A DNA stretch of 64,000 nucleotides from Jaltomata sinuosa (lineage: Eukaryota; Streptophyta; Magnoliopsida; Solanales; Solanaceae): the NCBI GenBank assembly GCA_003996215.1, contig QJPP01000859.1:124001-188000 (forward strand), read 5' to 3'. Of the stretch, positions 34,291 to 45,259 are shown piece by piece; the first letter of the stretch is position 1, and each line of letters starts with the position of its first letter. Below the pieces are notes generated by a model, which saw only the letters and a program-made list of their open reading frames with translations, was not told the DNA's origin and did no database searches. The translations under genes and the position numbers were made by a program.

Positions 34291-35515
34291 CTAGGTTATC
34301 GGTCTCCCAGTACAAGAGCAAAGTGCTGAATAGGGTCCTATGGATTGGTGTGTTGACGTCCACATCTAATCTTTGGGGAACTGTAAGGCACTCTAGGAAT
34401 TCTCACCCTTCTTTCATTCTTTCATGCAGTTCGTACTTGCTTGTATGGGTTGAGTCCAATTGGTATCTCTCGATTCCAATTAGTATCTCTGCAAGGTAAA
34501 GAAGGTCTCCGTACTTCAGCTCTGATAGGACAAGCAAGAGGAATTGGAACTAGGAAGGTTCCATTTGGTATCTGGCCTAAGAGGCTGTAGCAAGCATGGG
34601 TAACCGGCTAATGGTCATCCGTGGTACGAACTAGGGGTGATACTTGTGTATTGATTGTGTTGTGAATTGAACTTGAACTGTTGTGTGTACAACCTTGTAT
34701 GACTTAATGGGGAGGGGTGTAGATATTTGAATGATGTGCATGTAGAGTCTACACAGAGTCATTGACTGGAAATTTTGTGTGTTTTAGACTGTGGTAGTGT
34801 GTTAAATGTCTAGATCTAAAAGGCGGTAATACATGTTAAAATGGGCTTATCATTTGTTAAGATGGTAAGGGATTGGGAACTGTGACTGTAAGGAAGCTTT
34901 GGTTTCAGGACAGTCGGAAATTTGGTTGGGAACCATGGGAACACGAGAGTCATTAGTGTGTAATGGCAGGAAAATATTTCCAAACAACAATTAATCGTTG
35001 TGAATTCCTTGTAAATTTTGGTGTGTTTTATGACGTGTTGTGCCTGATTCTAATGCGTTCAGTTCCAGGAATGGTCTTGAGGGTGGTTTAAGACTATGGC
35101 GGGACTTACAGGTTGGGATAGTGGTAACCGGGAAGGGGGTTGAGTGCTTTTAGCTGGAATTTGAATTTTCTGTATGGTTACCGTTGGACCGCTATAGCGG
35201 TGAAATTTCTGCTATAGCGGGACCGCTATCGCGGAATGACCAACCGCTATAGCGGAGGACATCGAGGCAGTAAACCTGCCCTATTTTCCCCTATTTTTGT
35301 TCCTTCCCGGGGACAAGATAAAAACAAGTATTAACAACAAAACCACTCTGTAAATCCCAGGAAAAGCAAGTCTATGTATATATATATGCAGGGAAAGGAA
35401 ATAGTGTCTAGAACGGGCATACACGTACCAAGGTAAAAAGGGGAAACATTATCTTAATCAAGCCCCAAACGGGTGCAACCCAAACAATAGTAAATCAGTA
35501 CTAAGGGGGGGAGTC
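34291..35515 (+). other. LARD internal non-coding segment
   Basis: No gene supported. The only structured part is the palindrome cluster at 35189-35255. A purine-rich AAGGGGGGGAG at 35502-35513 lies at the 3' end of the antisense ORF. Confidence 0.6.
35189..35255. repeat. Type B palindrome cluster, LARD internal, downstream of the PF20167 ORF
   Basis: CCGCTATAGCGG at 35189-35200, CTGCTATAGCGG (35209-35220), CCGCTATCGCGG (35223-35234) and CCGCTATAGCGG (35244-35255). It is followed by GAGGCAGTAAACCTG, like the phrase after the LTR cluster. Confidence 0.9.
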
Positions 35516-35518
35516 CTA

Positions 35519-36690
35519 GGCCTCATCCTCACTCAGAAAAGGGAACTCCTGCACATCCTCGGGCTCGAGGGTGGGGAGCTCCTGACCTGGGGCATCACAA
35601 GAGAACATGACCTTGATGGTCTTCCACATTTGGGCAAGCATGCAGTCCCAGGAGCATCTCTTCCTCTTCTCTTCTTTTAACTCCCTTTGGAGTGCTGCAA
35701 GTTCCTGAGCAGATGGGTGAGGGGTTGCGCCTCCAGTATTGGGATCCTCCATGAACCTCCGGACAGCTGCCAGATTTTTCTCCAGCTGGGCTCTAGAGAT
35801 CGGGGGTTGGGACTTGGAAGGGGCAGGAGTGTCATCATCTTCATTATCATCGTCGGCCCCCTCCACCAGATGACTGCTCCCTGCCTCATCCATCTTCCTC
35901 TTTTTCTTGGAGATGTCCTTCACCTGGACAGGGTCAATGGGCTCATCCATGGTCACCTCTAAGTTCGTATGGTCCTGAGGCACACCATCTCGCCTGCACA
36001 GCTCCGAGACCATCCCAGGTAGATAAGGGCCCTTTCTGTGGCCACCGTAAAAGTCATTCCATTCCGAGATGATCTGCTCCCCCACATTCATGATTATCCC
36101 CTGCATGGCACAAGCGATCACCAAAGCATGGGCATAGGTCACGTCGATTTGGTTTCCCAATGGACGGATCCTCCGAGACTCCAAGTTCAGCCACCTCCTA
36201 GCCTCGGAGGAGAAGTAGACACTAGTAACACCCTCGGGGCTGACCCAGTACACCTTGTCCTTGAATACATGGTCCACCAGAGTATTCCTTAGCCAAGTCA
36301 TGTCCCATAGTCGAGCCTTAGCCATATACGCCTCATTGGAGATGTGGGGCACCCCTAACACCTCATTAATGGTCCGGGCATCCATGGGAACTTCCACCCC
36401 TTATAGATGGATGGTAGGATTTGGCTCATTCCAGCAGACCATAGGGAGGATAGCATAGAACTCCCTCACCCAGCCATTTAGCGCGGGAGAAGAAGCCACT
36501 AGCAAAGTGTCCCACCAGAACTCTAGGACCCGGCGGTGGGAATCAGCCACTTTTCCATCTACCCCAGTCATTCAGGAGCCTCTCTCATAGCAGAAGCCAA
36601 ATTTCTGGTAATCCCTGAACCTCTCCCGGCTAGCTTCATCAGGGAATCGCTCATAGTCATATTCATGCACTTGTTGTTCGGCCATTTGTT
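35519..36690 (-). pseudogene. PF20167-like 'putative plant transposon protein', antisense in the LARD, two in-frame stops
   Basis: One frame of about 390 residues runs from MAEQQVHEYDYERFPDEASR (ATG near 36687) to FLSEDEA. It is closed only by a TGA at 36569-36571 and a TAA near 36400, with no frameshift. Conserved family parts: RDYQKFGFCYERG; HRRVLEFWWDTL; ALNGWVREFYAIL; VEVPMDARTINEVLGVP; EARRWLNLESRRIRP; AHALVIACAMQGIIMNVGEQI; LPGMVSELCRRDGV. The C-terminal third is charged, with KKKRKMDEAG, which could be a nuclear signal, an acidic DDDNEDDD stretch and a coiled-coil-like AALQRELKEEKRKR. The family's function is unknown. It is on the strand opposite to its element. Few changes suggest it stayed intact until recently. 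Confidence 0.72.
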
Positions 36691-36798
36691 TTATCCTGCA
36701 AGGGTAAGAAGGAGACGGGATTAGAAGAGTAATAGAATGCAAAAGGGAGGAAAAAATTTCTAAGTGTTGGCCTGGGAAGGCCACTGTTTTGCGGCCCT

Positions 36799-36897
36799 CC
36801 GCTATAGCGGATGGTGCATCCACCATAGTGGAACTGCTACCGTGGAGTGGTACCACTATAGAGGGACCGCCATAGCGGAGCCCAACCGCTATAGCGG
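36799..36897. repeat. Type B palindrome cluster just upstream of the PF20167 ORF
   Basis: CCGCTATAGCGG at 36799-36810 and 36886-36897, with degenerate words between (CACCATAGTGG, CTACCGTGGAGTGGTACCACTATAGAGG, CCGCCATAGCGG). It sits about 110-210 bases before the ORF start on the ORF strand, where a promoter or leader would be. Confidence 0.85.
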
Positions 36898-37831
36898 TCT
36901 TCATCGTCCCAGACCTTCAAGGGGTGCATCAATGGCGCCCCTTGGTCCAAAACTCCATTTTCATTATCCCAAGTCCAAATCTACCCACCCAAGGTGCCCC
37001 ATTACTATTTTCTATAAAAGTTAGGGCATGATAACCCCTATAAGTCTCCCTAATCACTACTTTTGTTAAAAGACAACCCTTCACCTTTCCACCCGTTTTT
37101 GGCCCATTTTTGGCCAACAATAGCATAATCCTTACGCCTAGAGCGCCTTGGAGGCATTGTAAACGTAAGGAAAGAGTCCATGCTTCGTGAATCCAACAAA
37201 AATCTAACCAAAAGGTTCAAGTTCAAGCCCACTTCAATATACTACAAGTTCCTAGTTTTCTACCACATTCATGTACCAAATCGTGCAAGAGAGTAAGGGA
37301 AGGAGGGATTAAGATTATTAGCTGGAAATTCTGATGTTGGGAGTGGGATGATCGGGAGAGAGACTAGTGTTTTTTAAATGAATGTGGGGAGAATGAGGGG
37401 AGAAATCCGTTTCTCCCCAATTTCATTCTATTGCCAACCGCTATAGCGGTCGGCTGTCCACTATAGCGGGACTGCTATAGCAGCAAAATATCTACTACAG
37501 CGTATGGCCAGTCAGTTACTGGCACGGGAAGAGTTCTCCCAGGTCTTTTAAAATTAGTCCATCCCAACATGACATGAGGCCCCAAAATTCTTGGGTGCTC
37601 GGAATAGGAACACGTGTAATTGTCCTTCTGAGGCTCGCAAATTCTTCGTCGGGATGAGGTAATAATAGATTTTTCCTTGGGACGGTTAGGCTCTTAATGG
37701 AAAGGTTGGACAACTTGCGTAGGTTCATTAATTTCGCGGTCACTTGGGACAGTGAGAGTCTCGGGTTAGTTTCTCTCCCTGGTTTTATTTGGGATCATTT
37801 GGGGATGAACGATGGGTAAATTGGTATCTGT
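36898..37831. other. LARD internal 3' segment
   Basis: No supported gene. A short minus-strand frame beginning MPPRRSRRKDYAIVGQK near 37155 is unrecognised and probably chance. Another type B cluster lies at 37438-37500 (CCGCTATAGCGG at 37438-37449, CCACTATAGCGG, CTGCTATAGCAG). No clear polypurine tract is seen before the 3' LTR. Confidence 0.5.
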
Positions 37832-40408
37832 TGTAACGACCAGGTCCGTCGTTATATTAATTTTTCCCGATTTTGTAAATTTGGAGAAAATAATTAAAAA
37901 TAAATCATTCAGGGTAAGTAGGGTGACATCATGGAATTTTTTTGATTTTTGTAATTAATTCGGGCTGACGTCACTCTGCTATAGCGATTATTATTCCTCT
38001 ATAGCAGACTATAGCAGAGGGACAGACTGCTATAACGGAGATACGAAGGCAGTAGCCTGTGATGGGATTTTATTAAAATGTCTATTCTCCTCAGTTTGAA
38101 AACAGATGAGAGTTCCTCCAAAAACCCTCTCATGCTGCTCCAATGCTAGGGAATCTTGAGGAAGAGGGGTCATGGCTTAAGGGACGAAGAACAACAAATT
38201 CTAGGACCATCATTCAGTCGGGAACGCATTCACGAAGCTAGAAACGCATCATTGAAGCTGCTTGGCGCCCAGCTAGGCTTGGTTTTCATGAGTAGTTAGA
38301 CCTATTTACTTTCCGTACTTATTGTATAGTGGGAACGGAGAATCCATGTTTTAGTCCTCCAAGCACGGAGTCTGGCAGATTCGGGTTTGGTTATGTTGAT
38401 TTGGGATGTACAGAGTAAATGGATGGTCTTGTGATTATGTTATGTGGTTACATTATTCATATTAGTGTGATAATATGATAGGTTAAGGGACTAGTATGTC
38501 GAAAAGGTTTGGGGAATTGGGGAAGCATTGGGAGCCACGGGAAACGGGAATAGGAAAATCCTAGGTGAGGTTTCACGAATGTTTATGGCTTGAGACGTAA
38601 TGGCGGTCTTGATAAATAAAGGAAAAGTAAATCGGGTAGCTTCGTATATGATTAATTTAAAGAGAATCGCTCGTTACATGTTCTAGAATAAAAAGGGTGA
38701 ATTGGGGATAGTCTTCGGAAGGGATTTGATGGTTCGTTGTTGTACCCGAAAAGGGGTAGGTGATGGCTTATGATGTCTATGAATTTTGTACATTATTGTA
38801 CTCATATCTAAGTGTTTATATGAATTACATTGCTTAGGGAAGTTGTGTAGAATGTCTAAGGTTCCTTCCTTACAGTCTGTGATTTGAATGGTATTTTTTC
38901 TTGTTGGTTTACAAGTTGTTTGTTCATGCATTTGACTATGGATTGTTGACATTTGGTTGGCTCGAGTACCATACCTAGTACGGGTATAATAAATGGTTGG
39001 CTTGGGTACCACGCCTGGTACAAGAATACTAACGGTTTGCTCGGGTATCACACCTTGTATGGGTTTACTTTATTGCATACTGCATTGTGATTATTATATT
39101 GCATTGACTGATATTGGTTCCGTTAGTGGGCCGGGTTATTTTATTGAAATGTGGTATTTATTATTGGTTCCTTGAGTGAACTGGGCTGTTGTAGAATTGT
39201 TATGTTGATGGGCGGTCATTGAGTGGCTGGGAATTTCTATTATATTTTGTTGAGTTGGTCTTGGATTAGACTGGATTGATCATTGACACTTAGGTGTTGT
39301 TTAGAAGGGATCCCAGGGTGGGTCTAAACTATGTAAAGAGGGAGGTTAATTACATATATATATATAGTGTTGTCTTGAGCGTGTCATTGGCAGTCGGGAA
39401 CTACCGGTGGTAAATAAGCTAAGGGTTGGTCTTGGTGTAGACCGGGTTAGTCTGTTGAACACTTAGGTGTGGCTAGAGGATCCTTGGAGGGTCCGGGTCA
39501 TGTGTTGTAAAGAGATTTAGATGTAACTCTAGTGTTGTCAATAAATGTAGCAATGGTTGCTGGGTGGATTTCATGTGGGAGTCAGATTGGGAGGAAGATG
39601 GAGAGTCTGGGGTTGTAGTTTCTAGCGGTTACAAACACATTAGAAGGTTTACTGGGAATCTGTGAAGGGGGCCAAATTCTGTTAAGTGAAGCGACGGGTA
39701 TAAGTGGTTGAGTGGGGCAGTTAGTCGGGTTAATGTCTGGATGTTAGTTGGAACAGCTGACTTAGGCAAGGGAAGGGTAGTCCAGGCATGAATATGGACA
39801 TTTGTGAAGGCTAAAGTGACTTGGGGAGTCTAAGGTTAGTGTGACTTGGAAGTCTGGGGAATGAGGGAGTTGGTTACGGAAACACATTGGAGGATGGAAA
39901 TCAAGCTATGTTAATTACATTCATGTTTTCCCTGTTTTCTTATATGATGGTAGGAGTGGATTCTGGTCGACCGATGATGCCTACCAGTACGTGTGTTTGT
40001 ACTGACTCTACTCTTGCTATACCTTTTGGTATACTCTGGTTGTAGATTGGTGATGTTTCATAGGTTCACGACGAGGAGGTCTCCAGCAACTTCTGTCCTC
40101 GATTTCCATGGCAAAAGTTGGGTCTTTTTCTCTCTTTGTGTCATATTATAGTAGCCCTTGTACCTGTTTTAGAATAGGTCCTAGGGAGGATGTTTTCTAA
40201 GTTGTAAAGGTGTTTCGCAAGTTCTTAGTAGTCTATTTTCCTGAACATTCTGTAAAAAGAGATTTCATATATATATAAAATAGCAATGGTTTGATTTAAT
40301 TGGGTTACTTTAATTTTCGCAGGGTACCGATTGGATGGGTGGTGAGGGTTTGCCTATCTAGGTGGTTAGAGTAGGTGCCTGCACGGCCCGGTAGGTTGGG
40401 TCGTGACA
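37832..40408 (+). repeat. LARD 3' LTR (2577 bp)
   Basis: Homologous along its length to 31646-34276. Same start TGTAACGACC and end GGGTCGTGACA. Has three 40-bp units instead of four and a shorter microsatellite. Confidence 0.9.
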
Positions 40409-41010
40409 ACAAAGCCCTACCAACCTTAATCCTATGGCAAGTTTGGAAAATGAGGAACACAATATTACATAGAGGTAAAATATCACTAGGAGGGATGACT
40501 ATGGAGATTGACAGAAATATCTCTATGTTGGCTAAAACTAGGTACCCATAGCTAATCCTCATGCCAAACAGCTTGCCTAAGATAGTCCAGTTCTTAGAGT
40601 TGTATACCCCCAAAATAGAAGCCAAGGTGGTGAACTAGAAGATGCCAGATCTTAGTGTCTTCTAATGTAACTCTGGTGGAGCAGTAAAGGGAAGCACAGG
40701 GCTATGCTCTGGTGCTTTTTGTATTGGGGACTGTGGTGGGAACTTGGTGTTTGCAGAAGCTAGGATGCTAGAAGAAGGTCCTATCCTACTTGCTGAAGCA
40801 GTGGCATTCAGAATGGGTCTGGAATATTGCTTAGATAATCATTTGGTCCCAGTGGTGATTGAAACAGACTCATTGATCATCAAGAAAGTGCTAGATAGGA
40901 TTTGGGTGGTGCCTTGGTGCTTTTATATGGAGATTAGGAGGATAAAATTGCTGCTAACAAGGGCCAGTATGTCACTGGAGCATACATAGAGAGAAGTCAA
41001 CAAGCTAGCA
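40409..41010 (+). pseudogene. LINE ORF2 C-terminal part: RNase H (RVT_3), degenerate
   Basis: Continues the LINE after the LARD: QVWKMRNTILHRGK, the usual sequence between zf-RVT and RNase H, then GGAVKGSTGLCSG, LVFAEARMLEEGPILLAEAV, VVIETDSLIIKKVL and REVNKLADLL. This is the plant-type RNase H of L1 LINEs. The first catalytic Asp appears replaced (CNSGGA). The Glu (LAEAVAF), the Asp (ETDSL) and the last Asp (KLAD) are present. A stop at 40987 and frame breaks near 40555 and 40665 show decay. Confidence 0.82.
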
Positions 41011-41953
41011 GATTTATTACTAACCTAATTTTCTGTTTTGCAAGAGAACAAAGAATAAGCTATACAACAATGCTAGAACTACCTAGAGAAGCCAAAACAA
41101 TTCTAGAAATGGATAGGGCACAAACCCCTAATCTAAGAATTAAAAAAGTCCAAAATGGAAGGTTCAACATCCCAACATCAACTACAACAACCACAACAGC
41201 ACAATAGGATCACCAGGCAAAGAAGCTACAGAGCATAACAAGATAACAACATTTTTGCGAAACAGGAAGAAGATATCATAAAGAAGGTTTGGGAAAATCG
41301 ATGAGTGAGAAAGTTGAGATAAGTACCTTGCTTTTGAAGTCCTTCACAGTGGTATTAGATGAAAATCTCAACTTGTGGGGAGTAAGAAAATAAGGTCCTT
41401 CGATCAATCAAAGCCACTCATCGGCTCTTACCCAACTTCACATGAGACCAACAAAGTTAGAGAGGCGGCAAAGTTCCATGATTTAGATTATAATGACAAA
41501 GGAGGGACTCAACATCTTACCTCAACTAACCAGATCCATAGCTTTTGAGAAGAAGAAGTCTTCAATAGAACAGATTACATGGCATTCGTGAGACCTTTTG
41601 AATGCCCCTGTGGAATCTGCCCAAGCTCAAGATGCAATGGTTGGAAATCAGTTTTGTGGAGGTAGTTGAACACTTCTTTCCGTCCTTCATGCTCTTTAGG
41701 TGGAGGTCAAACCTTGTCCGGCGGCTGATCAGAGAAGACGAAGAGCTGGGGATAGAACTCCTTCTTGGAGCTTCTAGTCGATTCCACTTAGTTTTTCCTT
41801 TTTGTTTTTTCTATTTTTCTATTTCCTTTGTTTCCTTATTTGTTTTATTTCTATTTGTTTCTGGACATTTTTGCTGGGCTCAGTCTGTTGGTCCTAGAAT
41901 TTCCTTTCTTTTTTTCTAATAAATTGGGTGGATAGCCCACTTAAACTTAAAAA
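41011..41953 (+). other. LINE 3' UTR and A-rich tail
   Basis: No ORF with known motifs. T-rich 41790-41915, an AATAAA-like TAATAAATTGGG at 41919, and a terminal A run at 41949-41955 abutting AT-2. Confidence 0.65.
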
Positions 41954-41970
41954 AATAGCTTCTTTTTAAA

Positions 41971-42440
41971 CCTTAGTCATGCTTCATGCAATGGCTCATT
42001 CAGGAGTTAGCAAAAATTGGTAATATCATCCCTCAATTACATCATCCTAGAGGAAGGGAAGAATCACACAAAAAATGCCTCAACCAATCTATTTCATGTA
42101 TTAATAGAGCCCTCGGGGAGCTCTTCAAGCCAAATCATCGCTTCCCCCATAAGGGAGAATGGGAACAAACGGAGCCAGATAGACTCTTGAGAAATATGGT
42201 TAATATTGAAGGGCTGACATATTTCAATAAAGTTCAAAATATGTCAGTTGATGTCCTCATGAACCAGCCCTCCAAAAGTCCCTTCATCTAGATCAAGTGG
42301 AGCATAGTGCTCGTTACATAAAATATGGCGTTTCCAACAATGGGAGATAAGTGGATTGCACCTACGCCGCCATGGACTACGGGTTCATGATCTGCATCCA
42401 TATATCCATCTACGCTTCCTTGGTCACCCACTTCACTCAT
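41971..42440 (-). pseudogene. gag: AT-2 gag N-terminal half
   Basis: Counterpart of AT-1 10010-10400. The minus strand reads MSEVGDQGSVDGYMDADHEP (near 42440), then HYAPLDLDEGTFGGLVHEDI, ICQPFNINHISQESIWLRLF, EAMIWLEELPEGSI, LVEAFFV.FFPSSRMM and EPLHEA.LRFKK with stops and shifts. It ends at the LINE junction. Confidence 0.78.
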
Positions 42441-42542
42441 GGGCACCCTGTCCAAACAATCACAAACAACAAAAAGGTAAAAACAAACAAACACTCAACA
42501 AAGTGAACTTAAACGACAACTAATTGGCGACTCAAAAACCAC

Positions 42543-42560
42543 TCCCCGGTAATGACGCTA
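42543..42560 (-). promoter_or_regulatory. AT-2 primer-binding site (tRNA-Asp-like)
   Basis: The minus strand TAGCGTCATTACCGGGGA matches the tRNA-Asp primer complement at 15 of 18 positions, six bases inside LTR R1. Confidence 0.7.
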
Positions 42561-42566
42561 TTTTTA

Positions 42567-43960
42567 TGATGCTCAAAAGCACTCTCCGGAAGGAGGTGGT
42601 AGCAATTGTCAAGCAAAATAAAAGTAACCCAATGGATGGTTGGGGTCTAATCCCTAGAGAGTGGAGTGATGATTCTTTAAGAGAATATCAAAAAATAATC
42701 ACCAAGAGAGTAAATGCTCAAACAATTTAAAAGTAAAGATTGGGGGAATTGAAAAAGGAAATTCAATGTATCAATTTTGATTTCAACACAAGAGAGTAAT
42801 GTAAACACAAGATTTGTAATCAATGAGAAGGAGACTAGGGGTATACTTCCGATGGAATTTTACAAAGGGTTAGGGTACTTGATTAATTATGCAAATTCTA
42901 TATTAATGATATGGATAGCATTGGTCTTATTCATATTTGGTAATCTCTCGATCTTCCAAATATATATCCTATGGTCTTTGCTCAAGCACCATAGTTAAAC
43001 CAACCAATTCAATTGCTTGAGGGAATCACATTATTTCTAGCTTAGATTCTTAGATGAGAATTTCCATTGATTAAGCTATTTCTGGCCTCAATCTAAGGTG
43101 GAAATTTCAAATTTTCACTATTGAATTCCTATCTGAATTATGAACCTCTCTTTCAAGAAAGAATACAATTAAGAAATCTTAACTAATGATTGCAACCATC
43201 AATTTTATGATTAAACCTTGAAGAATTCAATAGACCCATATTAATTCATTAATTATAAGCATAATTAAACAAGACCCACACACATTTCAAATACCCATCA
43301 TGCACATACCTCTAGACAAGGAAATTAGCTGCTCATACTAAGGAAATAAGAAGATATACCAATTGGGTAAGTCATAATTCTATTCATATTCAAGACAATA
43401 TCCAAATCCAAGTTCAAATCAATATAAAAATGGTAAATTCTAAGTGTAGAAGATGAAGAGAGAATAGTACACTCTCAATATCTCCTTGGTAAAACTTAAA
43501 ACTACAAACTATATCTGGTACACAACCCACAATGGGTTTTAGAAGCTTCCCAATGTTTTACTTGATTTTGGATAAAAGTACCCCTCGTAAATGGCGCAAC
43601 GCGACGTGCAACATGACGTGTGGTTGCACCACATGTTCTGCACATCGCATGTCCTCTTTTCCTCAAACCAGTGATGTCAATTGCTTCAGTGGTGAGGTGC
43701 AAAGGGAGGTGCGTACCGCATGCTGCATTGTGTGGCTCGCATGTCGGCCGCACCTCTCGTCAGATTCTTCCTTATTTTCGATCACCTTCACACTTAAACT
43801 ATTTTTGATCTCTTTGGGTTTAATTCCTTGTTTTCTACTTTTGATCAAGAGTACCTGTATTTTCATCAATAAAGGTCATAAGTACCTCTAATTCTCATCA
43901 AAATATGACAATAATTCATGAATAAAGGCTCAATAAGTTGGTAGATTACCAACTTATCGA
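42567..43960 (-). repeat. AT LTR copy R1 (5' LTR of AT-2)
   Basis: TGATGCTC at the left, primer site beside it. The right end reaches the hairpin ATAAGTTGGTA-GAT-TACCAACTTAT (43934-43958) and is followed directly by a second LTR copy. Type C words occur at 43585-43755. Confidence 0.8.
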
Positions 43961-45259
43961 TACCCAATGGATGTTAGGGTCATATCCACGGAGAATAGAG
44001 TTATGATTTGCTAAGAAATCATCGAATAGTAATCACTAAGGTGAGTCAATGTTCAAACAACCAAAACTAAAAGTTGGGGGAAAAGGATTGGGATATAATG
44101 TATCAATTTCGCAATTTCAACACAAGATTAATGTATACACGACTTGTTTATCAATGAGAAGGAAGACTAGGGGTATGCTTCCGATGGGATTCTACAATGG
44201 GTTAGGGACTTGCTTGATTATGCAAACTCTCAATAAAAGGTACGAGTAGCATTGATTTGAGTTATAATTGGTAGTCTCTCGACCCTCCAAATATATATAC
44301 TATAGTCTTTGCTCAAGAACCATAGCTTTACTTTAAAACAACCAATTCAATACTTGGGGGAATCACACTATTTCTAGCTTAGATTCTTAGATGGGTATTT
44401 TCTTCGATTAAGTTATTTCTGCCTCAATCTGAGGTGGAAATTGAAATCGTCTTTCAAGCAAGAACACAATTAAGTAAACTCAATCCATGTTTGCAACCAT
44501 CAATTTTATGATTAAATTATGAAGATTTCAATAGACCCATACTAATTCATCAATTATAAGCACAATTAATCAATATCCACACTCAAATTAAACACTATGC
44601 ACATACCCCCTAGACAAGAAATTTAGCTACTCATATTAAGGAAATAAGAGGATATATCAAATAAGTTACCCATAATTCCATTCATAATCAAAGCTAATCT
44701 CCAAATCCAAGCTCAAATACTTTATAAATGGTGATTTCTATTGGAGAAAATGAAGAGAGAATAGTGTACTCTCAATATCTTCCTTGGGGAAAGTAAAACT
44801 AAAATTCTATATCAGGTACACACCCGAAAATGGATTTTAGAAGCTTCCCAATATGTTACATGGCCTTGGATAAAAATACCCCTCGAGGCAGGTGAAATAT
44901 GACGTGCGATCGCAACGTGCGATCGCACTTTGAATTCTGCACCTTGCACACTACTAATTTTCCAACCAGTGATGTCAGTTGCTTGTATGATGAGGTGTGA
45001 TGGGAGGTGCATTTTGCATGCCGTGTTATGACGCTCGCATGCGGCTCACACCCCTCAGTAGTTTCTTCCTCTTTTTCAATAACCTTCACACTTCAACTTC
45101 TTTTTGATCTCTTTGGGTTCAATTCCTTTACTTTCTTTTCTTGACCAAGAGTACCTGCATTTTCATCAATAAAGGTAATAAGTACCTTTAAATCTTATCA
45201 AAATATGGCAATAATTCGTGAATAAAGGCTCAATAAGTTGGTAGATTACCAACTTATCA
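43961..45259 (-). repeat. AT LTR copy R2, left end missing, tandem to R1
   Basis: Starts at a point equal to about 60 bases inside R1 (tacccaatggatg). It ends with the same hairpin and the expected terminal TTATCA at 45259. It has two perfect type C words, GTGCGATCGCA (44904-44914) and GTGCGATCGCAC (44917-44928). The right border lies inside the G2 chromodomain reading. Confidence 0.75.

Larger units (their letters stand above)
31646..40408 (+). mobile_element. Large non-autonomous LTR retrotransposon (LARD) with antisense PF20167 ORF
   Basis: 8.8 kb with 2.6-kb LTRs, tRNA-iMet primer site, no gag or pol, and a 3.5-kb internal region whose only real ORF is a PF20167-type protein on the opposite strand. 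It carries CCGCTATAGCGG palindrome clusters in both LTRs and internally. Perfect 5-bp duplications prove insertion into the LINE after the zf-RVT coding region. Visual LTR divergence is about 6-8 percent in the segments compared. It needs proteins from another element; the source family cannot be told. Confidence 0.88.
26035..41953 (+). mobile_element. LINE (L1 clade) in AT-2 gag, split by a nested LTR element
   Basis: It carries ORF1 with DUF4283 and a zinc knuckle, then ORF2 with endonuclease, reverse transcriptase, zf-RVT and RNase H, a 3' UTR and a terminal A run at 41949-41955. It interrupts the AT-2 gag phrase seen intact at 9990-10030 of AT-1. The flanks aataagagtttcttgaa and aatagcttctttttaaa look like a diverged duplication of about 17 bases, as target-primed reverse transcription gives. 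The copy is dead and contains the LARD at 31646-40408. Confidence 0.85.
10610..45259 (-). mobile_element. Athila/Tat-like element AT-2, non-autonomous, with two nested insertions
   Basis: Minus-strand order: LTR R1/R2 (45259-42567), primer site, gag (split by the LINE), protease (split by E), post-protease phrase, type C palindromes, a PF20167-type ORF, three C/G tracts, PPT, and 3' LTR L1. Removing E (18061-24483) and the LINE (26035-41953) restores continuity with AT-1. No RT, RNase H or integrase is present, so it depended on a relative for movement. The right end at 45259 cuts the chromodomain reading of G2, marking its insertion or junction point. Confidence 0.75.
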
